A stretch of 64,000 nucleotides of DNA from Linnemannia elongata (Eukaryota; Mortierellomycota; Mortierellomycetes; Mortierellales; Mortierellaceae). Position 1 is the stretch's first letter. Each line of letters starts with the position of its first letter. The stretch is taken from assembly GCA_036320915.1 (NCBI GenBank), contig JAXBDG010000007.1, positions 620,001-684,000 of the forward strand, written 5' to 3'. Both the position numbers and the translations under genes were made by a program. This document shows positions 1 through 13,048 of the stretch, in pieces. Under the pieces are notes generated by a model. It worked only from the letters and a program-made list of their open reading frames with translations. It was not told the origin of the DNA and searched no databases.

Positions 1-3000
1 GGTAGTGCTCGACATCTTCAACGAGAAGATCGTCCAGTTCGTTGTAGTAGGCTCCTGTGACAATGGGTGGACTGTTGACATTTTTGACCTCGTCGTCTAA
101 GAGGAGGAGTAGTTCGTCAGGGTGGACTGGTTCGCTGTATCCTCGAGCCCTTCCGACACCACCAGCGCTATTCGATCGGCGATGTTGTTTGTTGTTGTTG
201 GTGGCAGTTGTGGCGGTGTTAGAAAACTGACCCAAGTCTTCCTGAGAGTTGTTGACAGAGATGGTGGGGCTCTGAGTCATGACATTCTCGCTGCCCAACA
301 AGGGGTGACGATCCAACAGGATTCTCCTGATAGAGTCGGCATGAACTGGTTGCGGCTGATTCGGATCGTCCTTGGTCATTCCAAAGGGAAGAAGAAGAGA
401 CGAGCTAGATCCGGTCTCGATTCGACTGACACTGTTGCTTCGCGATCGGGTTCCTGCACGACTGCTGCTCCTGCTAGGCACTCCACTACTGCTGATAGTA
501 CTGTCATAGTCCGCTAGACTGGAAGGTGTCCCTCGCAAGCTCTCCTCCTTTGGTTGCTCTTGCTTCAGTTGATCCAGAGATGCCTGACGAGAACAATGAG
601 CAGGTAGACCTGGTTCAGATCGAATCGCCCGTCGATGATACCTCTCCTGCATCTTTTCTCTCTTCGCTAGAGCCTTCTTGCGCTGATCCCTCCAATCCTT
701 GGCCTTCTTCTCCAGCATTCGAAACGAGACATCGGCCTCTCGAAAGTACTGCGCACAAGCCTGCTCGCACGCCACTGGTAGTTTCCCAAACTCAAGTTGG
801 TCTCCATGGATCCTGAACGCGTAATGGCCCTGGAATTTCGAGTTCTGGTAGGACTTGAATAAAAAGTTACGTTCGCTCAGTGGGTGCGCGCCGGCAAATT
901 GGAGTGGGCGGCGTGGTGGTGACTGTGCGACAGAAGCAAAAGTTGTTGAACGAGACGTCATGTTCCCACGTGGCGAAGTCTGTTGTTGCTGCTTTTCCTG
1001 TTGGGCCGAGGCAATGATGGCGCTGTGGATCGTTCCGGTTCCAGAGCCCATAGAGCTTGAAGGGATGATACTGGCCATCATGGGTATAAGTGGGAACATC
1101 ATCAAGTTGGCAGTAGCGACAGAGGTGGTCGATAGCATCGTTGAGGCAGCAGACGGAGGCAGGGTCGCATTCAGTGGAGTGTCGCCGCTGAGTCCTGTCA
1201 TGGCCTCGACAAATTTGGTGGGCAAAGGTTCCAGTTCTGCAAGGAGCACGTTGGGATCCAGATTAGACTCTCGTGCCTCCTTCAATGCCTGCGAGGCAAC
1301 TTTGAAGACGATGGGATGGTTGGTTCGCACCCCATGCCCTTGTCCTTGTCCAGAAAGTTGGGGGTACAGTTGTAACGGGTGGTGATGATGGTGACGGTGG
1401 AGGTGAGGCATGAAACGGTGGTGTCGAGACGATGGCACTAGTTGTTGCCTCTTCAGCTTGGGGTCCCGCATGCTCAGGGGCATATCGTCCTCGTCCGAAA
1501 GTGGTGATCCGCTGTCGTTCGATGTTTTCTTGGTTAGCTTCTTCTTCCGCCCCGTCATCCGTGAGACGCTAAACATGGAAGGTTGCTCATCTCCCGACAC
1601 AAGATCGCCGATCGCCCCTGTCGACATAGACGTGACCTTGGAACCACCATTGGCCGCCATCAAGGACCCTACGGTTGGCGAAGAATGGGTCGACGCCGTG
1701 GCTCCTACAGTTCCTGGTGCAAAGTTGTGGGCTGTGGTCGTGGGTGTCGAGAGTCCCACATTCCGCTTGATCATATCCTTGAATCGTGCAGTTGAAGACG
1801 ATTCTCGTAAGGTTTCTCCTGTCAGAGGAGTACTAGCGCCAGCTGATTGTCCTCCTGCGCTTGACGACGACGATGGCCCAATTCCAGACCTTTTGGTAAC
1901 CACGGACAATGGAGCTACACCCATCCCGCCATATCCAAAAGGGATTGAGTATGTGATGTTGGCTGTTGTGGGCGTAGTAGATCCTGTTGTTGTGGGGCTG
2001 TCTCGGTTTAGATTGACACTGCTGTTGGTGCGAATCGGCGGTGGAGGTGGCAGAGTCGGGTCCAAGAAGAGTGGTATCGGTTTCGAAGGCGACATACTGA
2101 ACGCCATCCTGGGTGGAAGTCCTACATTGGTGAACGGTCCCTCTACTGAAAAAATGAATGCAAGCAGCGTGTTAGTCTACTGGTTACGTTTTCTATCTGA
2201 GGAAGACAAGAGGCGTAACAAAACAAAAAAGTCTTACCTGCACCAAGGTCGGAATCACTTTCGCCGCTGGTTGAATGATGACTTTTGGTGCTATCGCGCG
2301 AACCACGCCGATTCCGAAGTTTGCGAAGCCGTGTAGCAAATCCCTTCTTGCCCCTTCCACTTCCCGACCCACCAGTACCTCCCGCAGCACCACTAGACTT
2401 GCCCACACTCTTACTCTTGTGTAGGCCATAAACTGGATGGTATCCATGCTGTCCTGGTTCTGGAGGTTCCTGCACGATGTTCTGACTGTCGTCTACGGTT
2501 CCCGTCTCTGTGGCACTGATGGTATTGGGGCCGGCATAAGAAAGCGATCGCGGACTCGTTGCTGGCGGTGGAATCAACCCCATGGTTCCAAAGGACGGAT
2601 AGTACGGTCGCAGGTCCGGTCTCTTGAACCCGCTTCCCTTGGCCTTCCCGCTGACAGTCCCACTCGCAGTGCTGCTCTTGTTAGTTTCACTGCTGTCTCC
2701 TCCGGTTGCCTTGACGTTATTGTTGGCATTGTTGGCGTTTGTTCCCTTGGCGGCTGTAGCAGCAGCAGCAGCAGCAGCAATCTGCGCGGTGAGGGCTGAA
2801 GTCGGATTGATTCCAGGACCAACGCCCACTCTGGATGAGACACCGCCTATACTTTTCCGTTTTGAGGATCGTCTGACCAAATGACTTTTGTTGATATTGC
2901 CGCCCCCTCCTGCACTATTTCCACTACTGCTGGGGTTGATGAAGGGAGTGGTATTGACGAAAGGGTTGGTGTTGCTCTTGGGTGCTGAGGAGGTCATGAA

Positions 3001-3870
3001 CTTGGAGATATATGTCGCAGGAGGCATCCCTGTGGGGGAACTTAGGAGACCTCCGGCAAGAGCGTTCTTGATGGCCAAGTCATCGTTGTTTGTATTTATC
3101 CTGAACGAGGCAGCAGGGCGTCCTGGTTGAGGTTGTTGTTGTCCTGGTGTTGATGTTGCGGTTGTTGTCACAGGTGCGGTCGCGCCAGGGAAACTGTTAC
3201 TAGGAGTTGTGGTGGGATGAGAGTTGTATGCAGGGACCGACGTAGGTGCAGAGGGAAGGGAATGGGGAAGGCGACTTGAAGATACGAGCATGGAGGGATG
3301 TGGATCTGCATCTGTGTCCACATTTTTATTGTTGTTTTGGTTGGTGTTGTCATTGCTCTTGTTGCTGTTGTTGTTGTTGCTGTTGCTGTTGTTGTTGTTG
3401 TTGTTGTACTGCATGGACAGTGCGTCCAGGGTGAAGAGCAAGGGTGGAGAAGATGAAGAAGGTTCATGGTTGTTATTGTCATCGTTGTCGCCACCAAGAG
3501 AGCTTGCACCAGTGTCAGCGATATTGCTGTCATGGCACGAAGGGGAGGAAGGCATGTTCAATTGAGCTCCCGAGAGAAGGACTTGAGTGGGTGGAAGCTG
3601 AGGTGGAAGAGGAGGAGGAAGAGGAGGGAGTGTGGTTGTTGTTACTATCGATGAGTGCCGTTGTTCTTGTGAGGTGGCTGTGATTGAGTGTGGATGTAGG
3701 GGTTGAGGAGAGAGTGGATCGACTGAGGCAATAGCGGCAGTGGTAACATCTGAGGGAGAGATTACGGAAGGATGAATGTCGATGTTTGTATGGGCGGAGT
3801 GGGAGTGGGGTGGTTGTTGTTGCGGGCCGGATACTCCGGTGTCAGGGATGGGTGGTTGTGCGTCCTGCAT
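1..3870 (-). CDS. Large low-complexity protein, function unknown (3' end outside window)
   Basis: Two exons are visible, 3870-2238 and 2145 to beyond the left edge, joined by a 92-nt GT-AG intron whose phases agree (phase 1). About 1,259 residues are present and the C-terminus is cut off. The ATG at 3870 is the first in the frame. Most of the protein is predicted disordered: Pro/His/Ser-rich N-terminus, an Asn-rich stretch encoded around 3304-3415, an Ala run encoded near 2755-2780, and many Ser/Thr/Pro patches. Two parts look ordered or conserved: a basic Gly/Arg/Lys patch just before the intron (RGKKGFATRLRKLRNRRGSR) and a block encoded at about 680-870 that begins FLFKSYQNSKFQGHYAFRIH and runs into a charged, helix-like segment rich in Lys/Arg/Glu. 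I do not recognise a named domain. It could be a signalling or cytoskeletal regulator, but nothing in the sequence proves that. Confidence 0.75.
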
Positions 3871-4948
3871 TAGGTGCGTGAGAAGATAATAGAAGAATAC
3901 AAATTACAAGTGCCGATTGTTCTGAGTGAAAATGAATGAGGGGCACTAGCACAGTCAAACAACAAAAAAAAAAAAAATGAAGGGGGACGGGACCTGCTTT
4001 TTGGAGGGAGAAGAAGGAGAGCTGGAAGGGAAGTGAAAAGGAAAAGGAGCCAACAAAGGAAAAGAGAGGATAGCGTGAGCAAAAGGTATGAATGAGAGGG
4101 AAAAGGTAAGAGAGTGAATGAGAGTCGGTTGGAATGTGCAATGAGTAACACACACGAAAAAAGCCGGCTAAAGCAAAGCACAGGCAAACAACGTGGGAGT
4201 GTTTGCGTTATAAAAAAAGGAGTGAGTGATCTGTTTACACAGGAAGTGATGGCTTCAAGAAAGAAATACACTTCATTATCCCTGAGGGTGTTCATTGAGT
4301 GTGTGTGCCACCAAAATAAATGCAAGTTGCGGTGACCCTTCCTGTTCCTCTTCTCTCGTACTGCCGTTCGCTTCCGTACAGTACAACCTGTTATTTTTGA
4401 TTGACTTTAACCGATTCTTTGCACACATGATAAAGGATTTGGTGCGAATGATAAGAGGATCCAGGTACCATCACCATCGCCCTCTGTCTTTAATTTTGGT
4501 GTTGATATGATCCCAGGCGCCATCGTTGATTATTTTGTCAGTCTCACAGAGTGTGATCCCGAATTAAAAACGGTTGTTGTCATAGAAGGTATAGCTTCAA
4601 CAAAGCAAAGGAGAAAAAGGAGAGAAAGGAGAGAGAGGATAGGAGCTGAAAAGAATAAAGAAGTGAGAAAGGCTAATTGACAGGGGAAGGAAGAATGAGA
4701 GGATTAGATTGGAACAGATATGTACGTGCACAAAGCCTTAAGTTTTTTAGTTTATTAAACGGTCATCTGTCTTCAATCGCTATGGCATTCTTCTTTTAAC
4801 TTCATTGCTCCTTCTTTCTCTCCTTCTCTCTCTCTATCCAACCAATTCACAAGCAACACTATCACCAATACTCACCTTCGAATCTACCCCAACTCACACT
4901 CACCTTCTCCCTTTATCCTTCACCACCTTCCTTGTTCCTTTCAGAGCA
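3871..4948. other. Divergent intergenic region
   Basis: About 1.1 kb lies between the start codon of the minus-strand low-complexity protein and that of the plus-strand phosphodiesterase, so it must hold both promoters. The part near 3950-4110 is purine-rich on the plus strand, including an A run near 3963-3976. The part near 4800-4940 is a pyrimidine-rich leader just before the phosphodiesterase ATG. I see no gene in it. Confidence 0.6.
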
Positions 4949-7311
4949 ATGGCGGTCAGTTCCTCTTCCAGCCGACCTCCATCCGTCATCTGGTCCCTGC
5001 GGTCTAACAGCACAGGCGCAATCGCAAATGATAAACGAGCCTCATTCACCGCCAGGGACTCTTCCAAAGCAACAGCAAATCAGCCACGGGCAAGATCTTC
5101 ATCGTTCATTAACATCTCTTCTAGCTATGTCCTCGAAGAAAACCTCTTCACTCAAAACTCCAGAAATCGCAAGGTACATTCAATCGACACTGCAAAAGTG
5201 CTCATTGACAGTTCTGTTTTTGTCCTGGTGACCCTTGGGTGCATTCATTCCCGATCAGGCTATTCACTCTTCCACTCTCGGAATCCAAAAGAGAAGAAAA
5301 ACGCTCACAATATACACTTTCTTTGGTGCATCTTTGTTTACTTACAACATACAAAACTATACACCCCTGTCTTACAACAATCTGACTTTTTCATATAGCC
5401 GTGGTCATGGCCTAGAATCAAGCAGACCTTCAGGCGTCAATCCAGGAATACAAGGATATCGCTGACAATCTCTGGAGGACTCGTCATTCTTTACATCCTC
5501 ATCTGGACAGGAGGGTTCCTTCGACACCATCACACCCACCTGCGCCACTTTGACAACAATTTCTACAATGACGAAGATCACCATAGTACCGCTTCTAGTA
5601 GCAATGGCAGCCTTGGTAATAATCAAACACGCACTCTACGGGAACAGGGACAGATCTGCAACCCAAGGATACAACATGCAATCCCGCTGGCACCAAGGAT
5701 CCTGTCGAATGGTACCCACGACTTTGATCCTACTGTCATTGTCATATCGTTTGATGGTCTGCGGGCGGATTATCTCAAACGAGGAATTACCCCTAACTTT
5801 CTGAGCGTCGGTATGTGCATGCATATTTTGTGGTTAATTAATCACAGCAATGAGCGTTGTTTCTACTCCTCCCACTTGACTGACTTTTACCACCGATCGA
5901 TACTAACCACTTGCTCTTCTTGACCCTCCTATCAATTGGAAATAGCCAACAATGGACTGACGGCAGAATATATGCAACCTTCGTTCCCGACCTTGACCTT
6001 CCCAAATCATTATTCGATGATCACTGGTTTATACCCCTCCAGCCACGGTATCGTCGCCAACATGTTCTATGATCCAAAGTTCAACCAGGATTTCAACTAC
6101 AAGATCCCCGACAAGAGCTGGGACCCCAAATGGTGGGGCGGTCAACCTGTAAGCAGCGCGCGCTCTCTCTCTCTCTCTATGTTTTTGTTTTTGATTGGTC
6201 TAGGTGGACTTCTTTTTCGATCTCGACACACTGATTTATTCGCTTTTCACCTTCTGTGGTTGCTTATAGATCTGGGAAACAGCAGTGCACCAGAACCAAA
6301 AGTCGGCCGTTATCATGTGGCCAGGTGGAGAATCTGAAAGACCCGTTCGACCAACATACCACATGCGATTCAAATCCAACAACCCAATCCTGGAGAAAGT
6401 CGATGCCCTTCTGAAATGGATCGATCTTCCAAGGGAAGAACGCCCGACCGTCATGGCGGCCTACATCTCGGAGGTTGATAATGCTGGACATTCGAATGGA
6501 CCGGATTCCAAGCGCAGTAAGTGCTCTTACTGTGCGTTCGTTTTGAACCAACTTGAGGCAAATTGACACTTGCGGCGTGTGAAAAATCACTAAAGTTAAA
6601 TCGTGGCATTAATTGTCTTAATTATTAGATCAAAGGGCGTTGGGCGAAGTGGATGCAGCATTGGGAGTCTTTCTGGAAGGTCTACGAGCCCGGAACCTGG
6701 ACAAGATCATCAACTTGATGTTGGTCAGCGACCACGGAATGTCTTACGTGACCCCAGCCCAATGTATCTACTACGACGATTACATTGACCCCTCCGACCT
6801 CCTCTTTGAAGAATCCCTCCAGCCCCATCTCGGCATCCGCGCCAAAACTACAAAGCGGACTATGGAGATCTATCATCAACTCAAACGCGCGCAATTGAGG
6901 GATAACCTGCCCTTTAGGGTTTATAAGCGGGAAGAAATCCCCGCACGGTATCATTACTCGGAAAATGACAGGATCGCGCCCGTTGTGGTCATGGCTGACC
7001 CGGGATATGTGATGACTCGACGGGATATGGGACTGGATGTGGTAGGCGTTCATGGATGGGATCATGAGTCCGAGGATATGCGGGCGATCTTTATGGCCTC
7101 TGGACCCTCCTTCCCGCCACTGCCAGTCAACCTTGAAACTCCTATCGATGGCGACAATACCAACAGGACTGGATCCGAGAGTAACAGCAATAGTCTGCCA
7201 CCGTTCGAGAACGTCGAGTTGTATGAAATCATTGCACGGACGGTCGGGCTTCAGATTGCAGAGGGCTCAACCGACGGTCTCCATCGTGGTTATCTCGCCA
7301 AACCTTGTTGA
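4949..7311 (+). CDS. Nucleotide pyrophosphatase/phosphodiesterase (ENPP/NPP family), membrane-anchored
   Basis: Five exons (4949-5173, 5399-5810, 5946-6148, 6270-6516, 6629-7311) keep frame and encode 589 residues. A hydrophobic segment at about residues 95-115, after a basic stretch, fits a single type II membrane anchor, which would leave the catalytic domain in the secretory lumen, vacuole or outside the cell. Catalytic motifs of the alkaline-phosphatase-like fold are present in order: SFDGLRADY (first metal Asp, near 194), PTLTFPNHYSMITGLYP (nucleophile Thr near 230), EVDNAGH, VSDHGM and GVHGWD. Family members hydrolyse nucleotide di- and triphosphates and related phosphodiesters to nucleoside monophosphates. 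Length and motif order match a complete gene. The start is the first ATG in frame after a pyrimidine-rich leader. The substrate cannot be told from sequence. Confidence 0.92.
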
Positions 7312-7729
7312 CCTGTTTTCGTTCCCCAGCACTCTTCCAGTCCCAGTCTCCGCCCCGTTTGCATTGTTTCTACTTTCTTCAACATCTATTTTTTGCATTT
7401 TTTTTTTCTTTTGTCACTTTATCCCTCTCATCTTTCACCTTTACCTTTACCTCTCGCCTTTCACACCATTTAGACAAAGTTATAAAGTATAGATCATGAA
7501 CATGACTTTGTTTGTTTCATTACGGGGAACTATATGGCAAAAAAGGATATCATTACGTGTGTGTGTTTGTGGCTCCAACGGTGTGCTTGTTTCTCGTCGT
7601 GTGTTTGCATTTCATTCTCGCCCTTTCCTGATAATTGCAGCGTGAGCAAAGAAGAGGTTGGTAGGAATGAAAAAGAAGGAAAAAGAGTGCTCTGTCGGAT
7701 AACGTGGAAAGAAGAGGGAGGAGGAAGCT
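7312..7729. other. Convergent 3' intergenic region
   Basis: About 420 bp separate the stop codons of the phosphodiesterase (+) and the VAP gene (-). It is pyrimidine-rich just after the first stop and purine-rich just before the second, as expected for two 3' untranslated regions. I see no other gene. Confidence 0.6.
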
Positions 7730-9352
7730 TTAGAAGAAGAGGTAAGCAAACAAAAAGGCAACAACTGCTGCTCCTACGACATAGGTGATGGGATATCCCT
7801 CTTGTTGGTTGTTCTTCAAGTGAACGGCGGTCATGGTAGGTGCTGATGAAGACCCAGCCTCTGGCTTGCGTTGACGCAGCTGTGTAGTTATTAAAATAGG
7901 ATCACAACAGGGAGAGATTTTGAGAGCCTTTAGTGAGTTGGAGTGCAATTAATGACAATGACAATTGGTGCATGGCAGCATGTGTACACTCGTGCAAATA
8001 CAATGCCAGAAAAAATGGCATGGATCAGATCTAACAAATATATATGACAGCCTCATAAGTAAAAGAGCATGAAACATCCTGATAACACTTACAGAGGTGG
8101 CCTCCCGCTGAAGCCTCTCCACGGAGCTTTGGAGGTTGTGGATGGTCTCTTGTGCTGACTCAAGTTCGCGCTTCAAAACGCCCATATCTGCCGAGGAAGA
8201 CGTAGTGGTAGTGGTAGTATGAACGGAGAGGGGCTGCTGGGCAGCCTGGCGAACGGGTGATGCAGGGACAGTGTTATTGTTGTTGACAGAGTCGCTGAAG
8301 GTGACGTGAGACGAAGGCGAAGGTGTGCCCTCGAGCTCCTCCTCCTTGATCTGGGTGATCTCGTGGCCCAGCGGGGGCAAGAACGCGCATCGAATCTTTT
8401 TTTCCCGAATCTGATCCTTTGCATCCCTTTCAATCGTAGGCCACTGTTGTTTTTTTTTGTCGTTGCAGTTGTTTTTTGTCGTTGTCAGTCGTCAGGCGAT
8501 CCAATGATATGATATGATATGATATGATATAATGATTTTGTGAAGAATATAGCAATTACAATTCTGGTTAGAAAGGGACTGAGCTCTCATAGTACAAGAG
8601 CTATTCTTGCTCTGCTGATTATGAAGGAGAATATATATATGACAGCAGAGTGAGAGAGCAAGGCCCAACTTACCAAGTCCTGGGGCGCCAATAGCTCGCG
8701 TTCTGCAGTGATCGCAACACTCTGGACCAAGAACTTATCCTTGCACTTGAAGTCGACTGGAGGATCCTCCTTCATGGCCTGCATTTGAACTGGTGGAACG
8801 CCATTCGAAGAAAAAGAATAGGAAGTTTTTTTTAGTCGGTGTTAAGTTGCCTGGCGAAGGGTAGAGCTTGTCTCCATACAAGAACAAAAAAAAGACTTTT
8901 TCATTGCTGAGGTATGCTGAGTGGTTGTCGTCATCCTTGTCCTGTTTACGAAGTAGTCCGGCTCGCCCGGTCGGGTCGAAAAAAAAAGGCTGACAGCGTG
9001 AAAAGGGGGCAACTGGTTGGCTGGCTGGCGAGTTTGGTTGCAGACTGTCTTGGAAGGACTTATTACCTTGGACCTCCAGCTCCTGACCGGGCTCGACTCG
9101 TCCAGAGTTGGGACGGACGCAGTACTGCTTGGGTGCTGTGGTCTTGACCTTGAATGCAATGGGCAGCTGAGTTGGGTTGCGGATGATGAGTGACTCCTTG
9201 ATGGCGTCGGTGAGAGGCCCTATATGAAAGAATGTTCGTCATGGTGTCAGCCCTTGTTCGTATTCTGCTGTTGATAGCGTGAAGTGGTGTGAAGCAGCGT
9301 TTGCTTACTGCGAAAGGCGAGCTGGCTGGAGGGTTCGAGTTCGATGGACATG
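7730..9352 (-). CDS. SCS2: VAMP-associated protein (VAP/Scs2), tail-anchored ER membrane protein
   Basis: Five exons (9352-9310, 9219-9067, 8789-8674, 8443-8093, 7879-7730) keep frame and give 270 residues. Residues 1 to about 125 form an MSP (major sperm protein) domain: LEPSSQLAFRRPLTDAIKES, then RNPTQLPIAFKVKTTAPKQY, then VRPNSGRVEPGQELEVQV and CKDKFLVQS. VAP proteins bind FFAT motifs of lipid-transfer proteins and tether the ER to other membranes; yeast Scs2 also affects phospholipid synthesis. A Ser/Thr/Asn-rich linker and a short coiled coil (ELESAQETIHNLQSSVERLQ) follow. The last 17 or so residues are a hydrophobic tail anchor (YVVGAAVVAFLFAYLFF) running up to the stop codon. Domain order and length match the family. 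An ATATG repeat lies in the third intron. Confidence 0.95.
8503..8530. repeat. ATATG pentanucleotide microsatellite
   Basis: About five to six copies of a 5-bp unit lie within the third intron of the VAP gene, so length changes would not alter the protein. Confidence 0.85.
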
Positions 9353-10933
9353 GTGGAGTGTGTACGTAAATGAAGTAGTGGGTGTGAAGGTGTGGAGAGC
9401 GAAGAGTGTGAAGAGGAGCAAAGTGTAAAGGAGAGGAGGAGAAGGTAAAAAAAAGAAAGAAAAAGGATCAAATTTTAACTTCTATTTTTCATCTTCAGAG
9501 TGGGAAGCAGGCGGTCCACAGCAGGTAGCCTGCAAACGCATTGATAGAGTCAAACACACTCACAACAACGAGTGCTCTAGTCAAGTACGCATGCACCACC
9601 ACCACCATTACCACCTAAACCCGTTCCAAGAAACAAACATCCGTACAATCTCCCAACCAAGTCTCCTTCACGACCGATATCGTGGTAAATGCCATTCATA
9701 TCTTCCTTACCCCGCCCATTCCTGTCATATTGTCGTTGTCTGAGTATATTTTTGTGCTGTACGTTCATGTGCAAACCAACATTCATCTGACTATTCTCTT
9801 TATGAAGAGGGTGCCGCAATCTTGAGAGCCATGATGGAAGGAATAAACACACTTTACGCATATGTTCAAACAAGTAATTAATAATTGCACGAGAATAGAG
9901 AGCCAACCGGGATACCCCCCCTTCTATCTTATCATCAAACGCATGCAATAGCAGGTAGGGAATCTATTCTGGCACTTTAAGAAGCAAGAGGGGGGAGCTT
10001 CTCTTTTTGTGAGGAGGGTAGTAAAAGTATCACCACGATGATGACGCGCGCACAACATATGATCTTTTTCTTCTTCTTCGTTTATTGAGTGAAAGCAACC
10101 ACGTTTCTATTGTCTCTTTTTGGACGTCTGTAGATACGAACGAACGATGAACTAGAACACAACATTGGACCTGATACCACAGACATTTAATGTGTTCAGA
10201 TTGGTGGCAAAAACAAACTACCCCTATTGTCGAAGCCTTAAATGACCCCATTCCTTGGTGCCCGTAAAGCCATATCTTTCAGATACTCGATCCTGGACGC
10301 CTTTCTTCAATACAATGATGACCCGACAACGCCTGCATGTGTCCTGACCCGTTGACTGTGGACCGCGATAGTGTTATGTCAAGCAGGTATCCAAACCAAT
10401 TTTTGCTTGATGTCTAAATGGCATCCAATCGCATGTAAAAAGCTACGTACATGAAGCAAGCATATGTTCACTCAGCCAACTGTTCAGTTCGTACTGGCAC
10501 CCTCGTTAAGGCTAGCTACTGTGTACAGTGGCCAAGTGCGACAAGGCACCATGGGACTTGAAGCAAATCCTATGCCGCCAAGTTTGCATAGTCATGTGAC
10601 CCGACCCTGAAAAAATGAGCTCATTTTTTTCATTCCCTCCCCAACGTTCGACACAGGTTTTTTTTTTCCCTTCCGTTGGTTCGTCTCCTTCCGATTCAAC
10701 ATCGTTTTCTTTCTCCCACACTCATCCTTACCTTTCTCCCTCTCCACTCTACCACTCCACCCCTCTCTGTTCTAATCATCACACACACACACCCTCCATC
10801 CCTGTCAAGGCTGGTTAAAATTGCCTTTTACGCTCAACCCCTGCATCACGGTTCCTTGGAGCCCACACAACAACCTACCCCACTCTGCAACCGCCGCAAC
10901 AAACAACCTCAGGACTACAACTAATAACCGACG
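9353..10933. other. Divergent intergenic region between VAP and lipase genes
   Basis: This 1.58-kb stretch lies between two divergent start codons and should contain both promoters. The side next to the lipase (10620-10800) is a long pyrimidine-rich leader with a short CA repeat near 10780. I see no convincing gene, tRNA or repeat family inside it. Confidence 0.55.
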
Positions 10934-12898
10934 ATGCTGATGAACACAACCTCATTCCTCGCGTCGCACCTGCGCGCAACCATCTCTGCAGCTGTCAACT
11001 CAACAGTCAGTCTCACCGTCGCCCTCAGGTCTAAGATCGGTTTCTTGGGTCAACAAATGACCCATCAACAGGACGACTCTTCTTCCTCGTCGATGCGTCA
11101 ACAACAACATCAATACGAGCAAGAATACCACAGACAGGACCGCTCCGAGTCTTTATCGTCCAACACCCGAGAGTATCACCAAGAGCAGTCGACCGTTTCT
11201 GCCTCTACATACAACCACCAAGAGTTGGAGGGATCTCTCCCTCCTCCCCCTTCTTCTCGTTTGACGCACGAACAATACCCATCTCTCCAACCCTGGAAGA
11301 ACCTTGACCGGCGGATCAAAAACTTCGGACTGTCGATGCCTGTCAGCACTACCTACATCGCCCCGCGTCATCCAATCGTCCTCTGTCATGGTGAGTAACT
11401 TGTTCGATATCCTTTCACACGCCCTTCTCTCGCTCGTATACGTTTGCATACGTTCAACACGTGGAAAGGAATAGTGATGACCACTGGACCATGATTTTAT
11501 TTGTGCGGCGTATGCACTGTCTTTCCTCTGTGTCTCTCTTCCTTCACTAACCATTGGCTTTTTGAACTTATTTTTGTCTCGACGCTAAATCAACAAACAG
11601 GTCTGTTCGGGTTCGACAAGATGGGACCAGAGAATATGCCCTCGCTACAGATCCATTACTGGAACGGGATCCATAAGGCCCTGACTAAACTCGGTGCCAA
11701 AGTCATCGTCGCCGGGGTGCCCAGGTAAATAGAGACAACAGTTGATACATTCCCCGTAACATTTGCTCTTACTCCTCTACCCCTTCCGCACCCAGTTCCG
11801 ATCTCAAACCCAACAAACAACAAACCTGTCAGAATTCAGAAATCCACCTGTATTTTGGGCGAAGTCGCGACTGCTCAAAAAAAAATGATTTCAATCACTC
11901 CTGAACTCAACAGATAACTACTCCACCTACCTCAACAGTCATTTTAGTCAAGGAGAAGTACTCACTCTTTCTTTCTTTCCTTCTTACATACTCACAGAAC
12001 TGGTGCTATCCGCGAACGCGCCGAAGATTTGCACAGGATATTGTCGGCTACCATGGAGGGCAGTCCAGTCAACTTTATTGCCCATTCAATGGTAATTTTA
12101 CATTCCATACTCTTTGTACCTTGAATCGCATCATTCCCCTATTTCTGCTTGCGCTCAACCATTAACTTTGATCCTTGTCTTTTTTTATTCCAATAGGGAG
12201 GACTGGACAGCAGGTACTTGATTAGCCACATCCACAATAAGAACTACCACGTCGAATCCCTTACGACGTTCTCGACACCCCATCGCGGCAGTCCAATGAT
12301 GGACTGGTTCAGAGACTACATCGGTGTCGGTCTTTTGCAACAATCCGAAGAGGAAGCCATGCGCAAGTTGGGAGAGGAGGCCTCCCGGCTTGCAGCTGTA
12401 GCTGCAGCAGCAGCCGTTGGTACTGCATCTACCCCTGAAGCCAAGGCCGCTGCAGCTCAGGAGGCAGCGCAACATTCGAGGAACATGCAGGCCCAGGCCC
12501 CCCTGTGGAGTCGATTCTTGATCCCCTTCTTAGATACGCCAGCATATGCCAACCTGACGACGGAATATTGCACCCAAGTGTTCAACCCTAACACGCCAGA
12601 CGACCCACGAGTGGCCTATTACTCTTATGGAGCTTCCATCCCTCGCTTGCCTATCTGGGCACCCTTGGGTTTTCCATGGGAGGTGATCAGGGCCAAGGAA
12701 GGGGAGAATGATGGGTTAGTCTCAGTGGCTAGTGCTCGGTGGGGCAAGTATATCGAAACGGTCGAGTGCGATCATTGGGACCTCAACAATCGCTGGCGGT
12801 TGAAGATTGGTTACCCTTCCAGCAAGACTGGGTCGCCGTTTGATGCGGTGGAGCTTTATATGTCTGCTGCAACTAGGCTCTTCCACGAGGGGCACTAG
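10934..12898 (+). CDS. TGL2: Triacylglycerol lipase, alpha/beta-hydrolase of the Tgl2 type
   Basis: Four exons (10934-11390, 11601-11724, 11998-12091, 12197-12898) keep frame and encode 458 residues. The first 130 or so residues are Gln/Ser-rich and look disordered. The catalytic core starts at HPIVLCHGLFGFDKMG (oxyanion-loop region). The nucleophile elbow is AHSMGG (Ser near 224), split by the last intron, followed by LTTFSTPHRGSPMMDW. The likely acid is the Asp in GENDGLVSV and the base the His in CDHWDLN near the C-terminus, giving a full Ser-Asp-His triad. Tgl2-type enzymes hydrolyse tri- and diacylglycerols, in yeast at mitochondria. An Ala/Glu-rich insertion at about residues 270-320 sits where a lid could be. 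The substrate range is inferred from the family. Confidence 0.9.
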
Positions 12899-12908
12899 TA
12901 TGATGGTC

Positions 12909-12978
12909 CTATGTTTCTCTCTCCCCTCTTCTATGTTTCTCTCTCCCCTCTTCTATGTTTCTCTCTCCCTCTTCTATG
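12909..12978. repeat. Tandem 22-bp repeat in lipase 3' UTR
   Basis: Three copies of the pyrimidine-rich unit CTATGTTTCTCTCTCCCCTC plus TT (the third lacks one C), followed by a partial fourth, begin 11 bp after the lipase stop codon. Confidence 0.9.
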
Positions 12979-13000
12979 TAGCGGGAAAAAAAAAAATCGT

Positions 13001-13006
13001 AATAAA
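13001..13006 (+). promoter_or_regulatory. Probable polyadenylation signal of the lipase gene
   Basis: AATAAA lies 103 bp after the lipase stop codon and just before the end of the convergent neighbour. Confidence 0.5.
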
Positions 13007-13048
13007 CGACGAAGTGTGTATAGTTTTTTTATTTATTTATATATGTGT

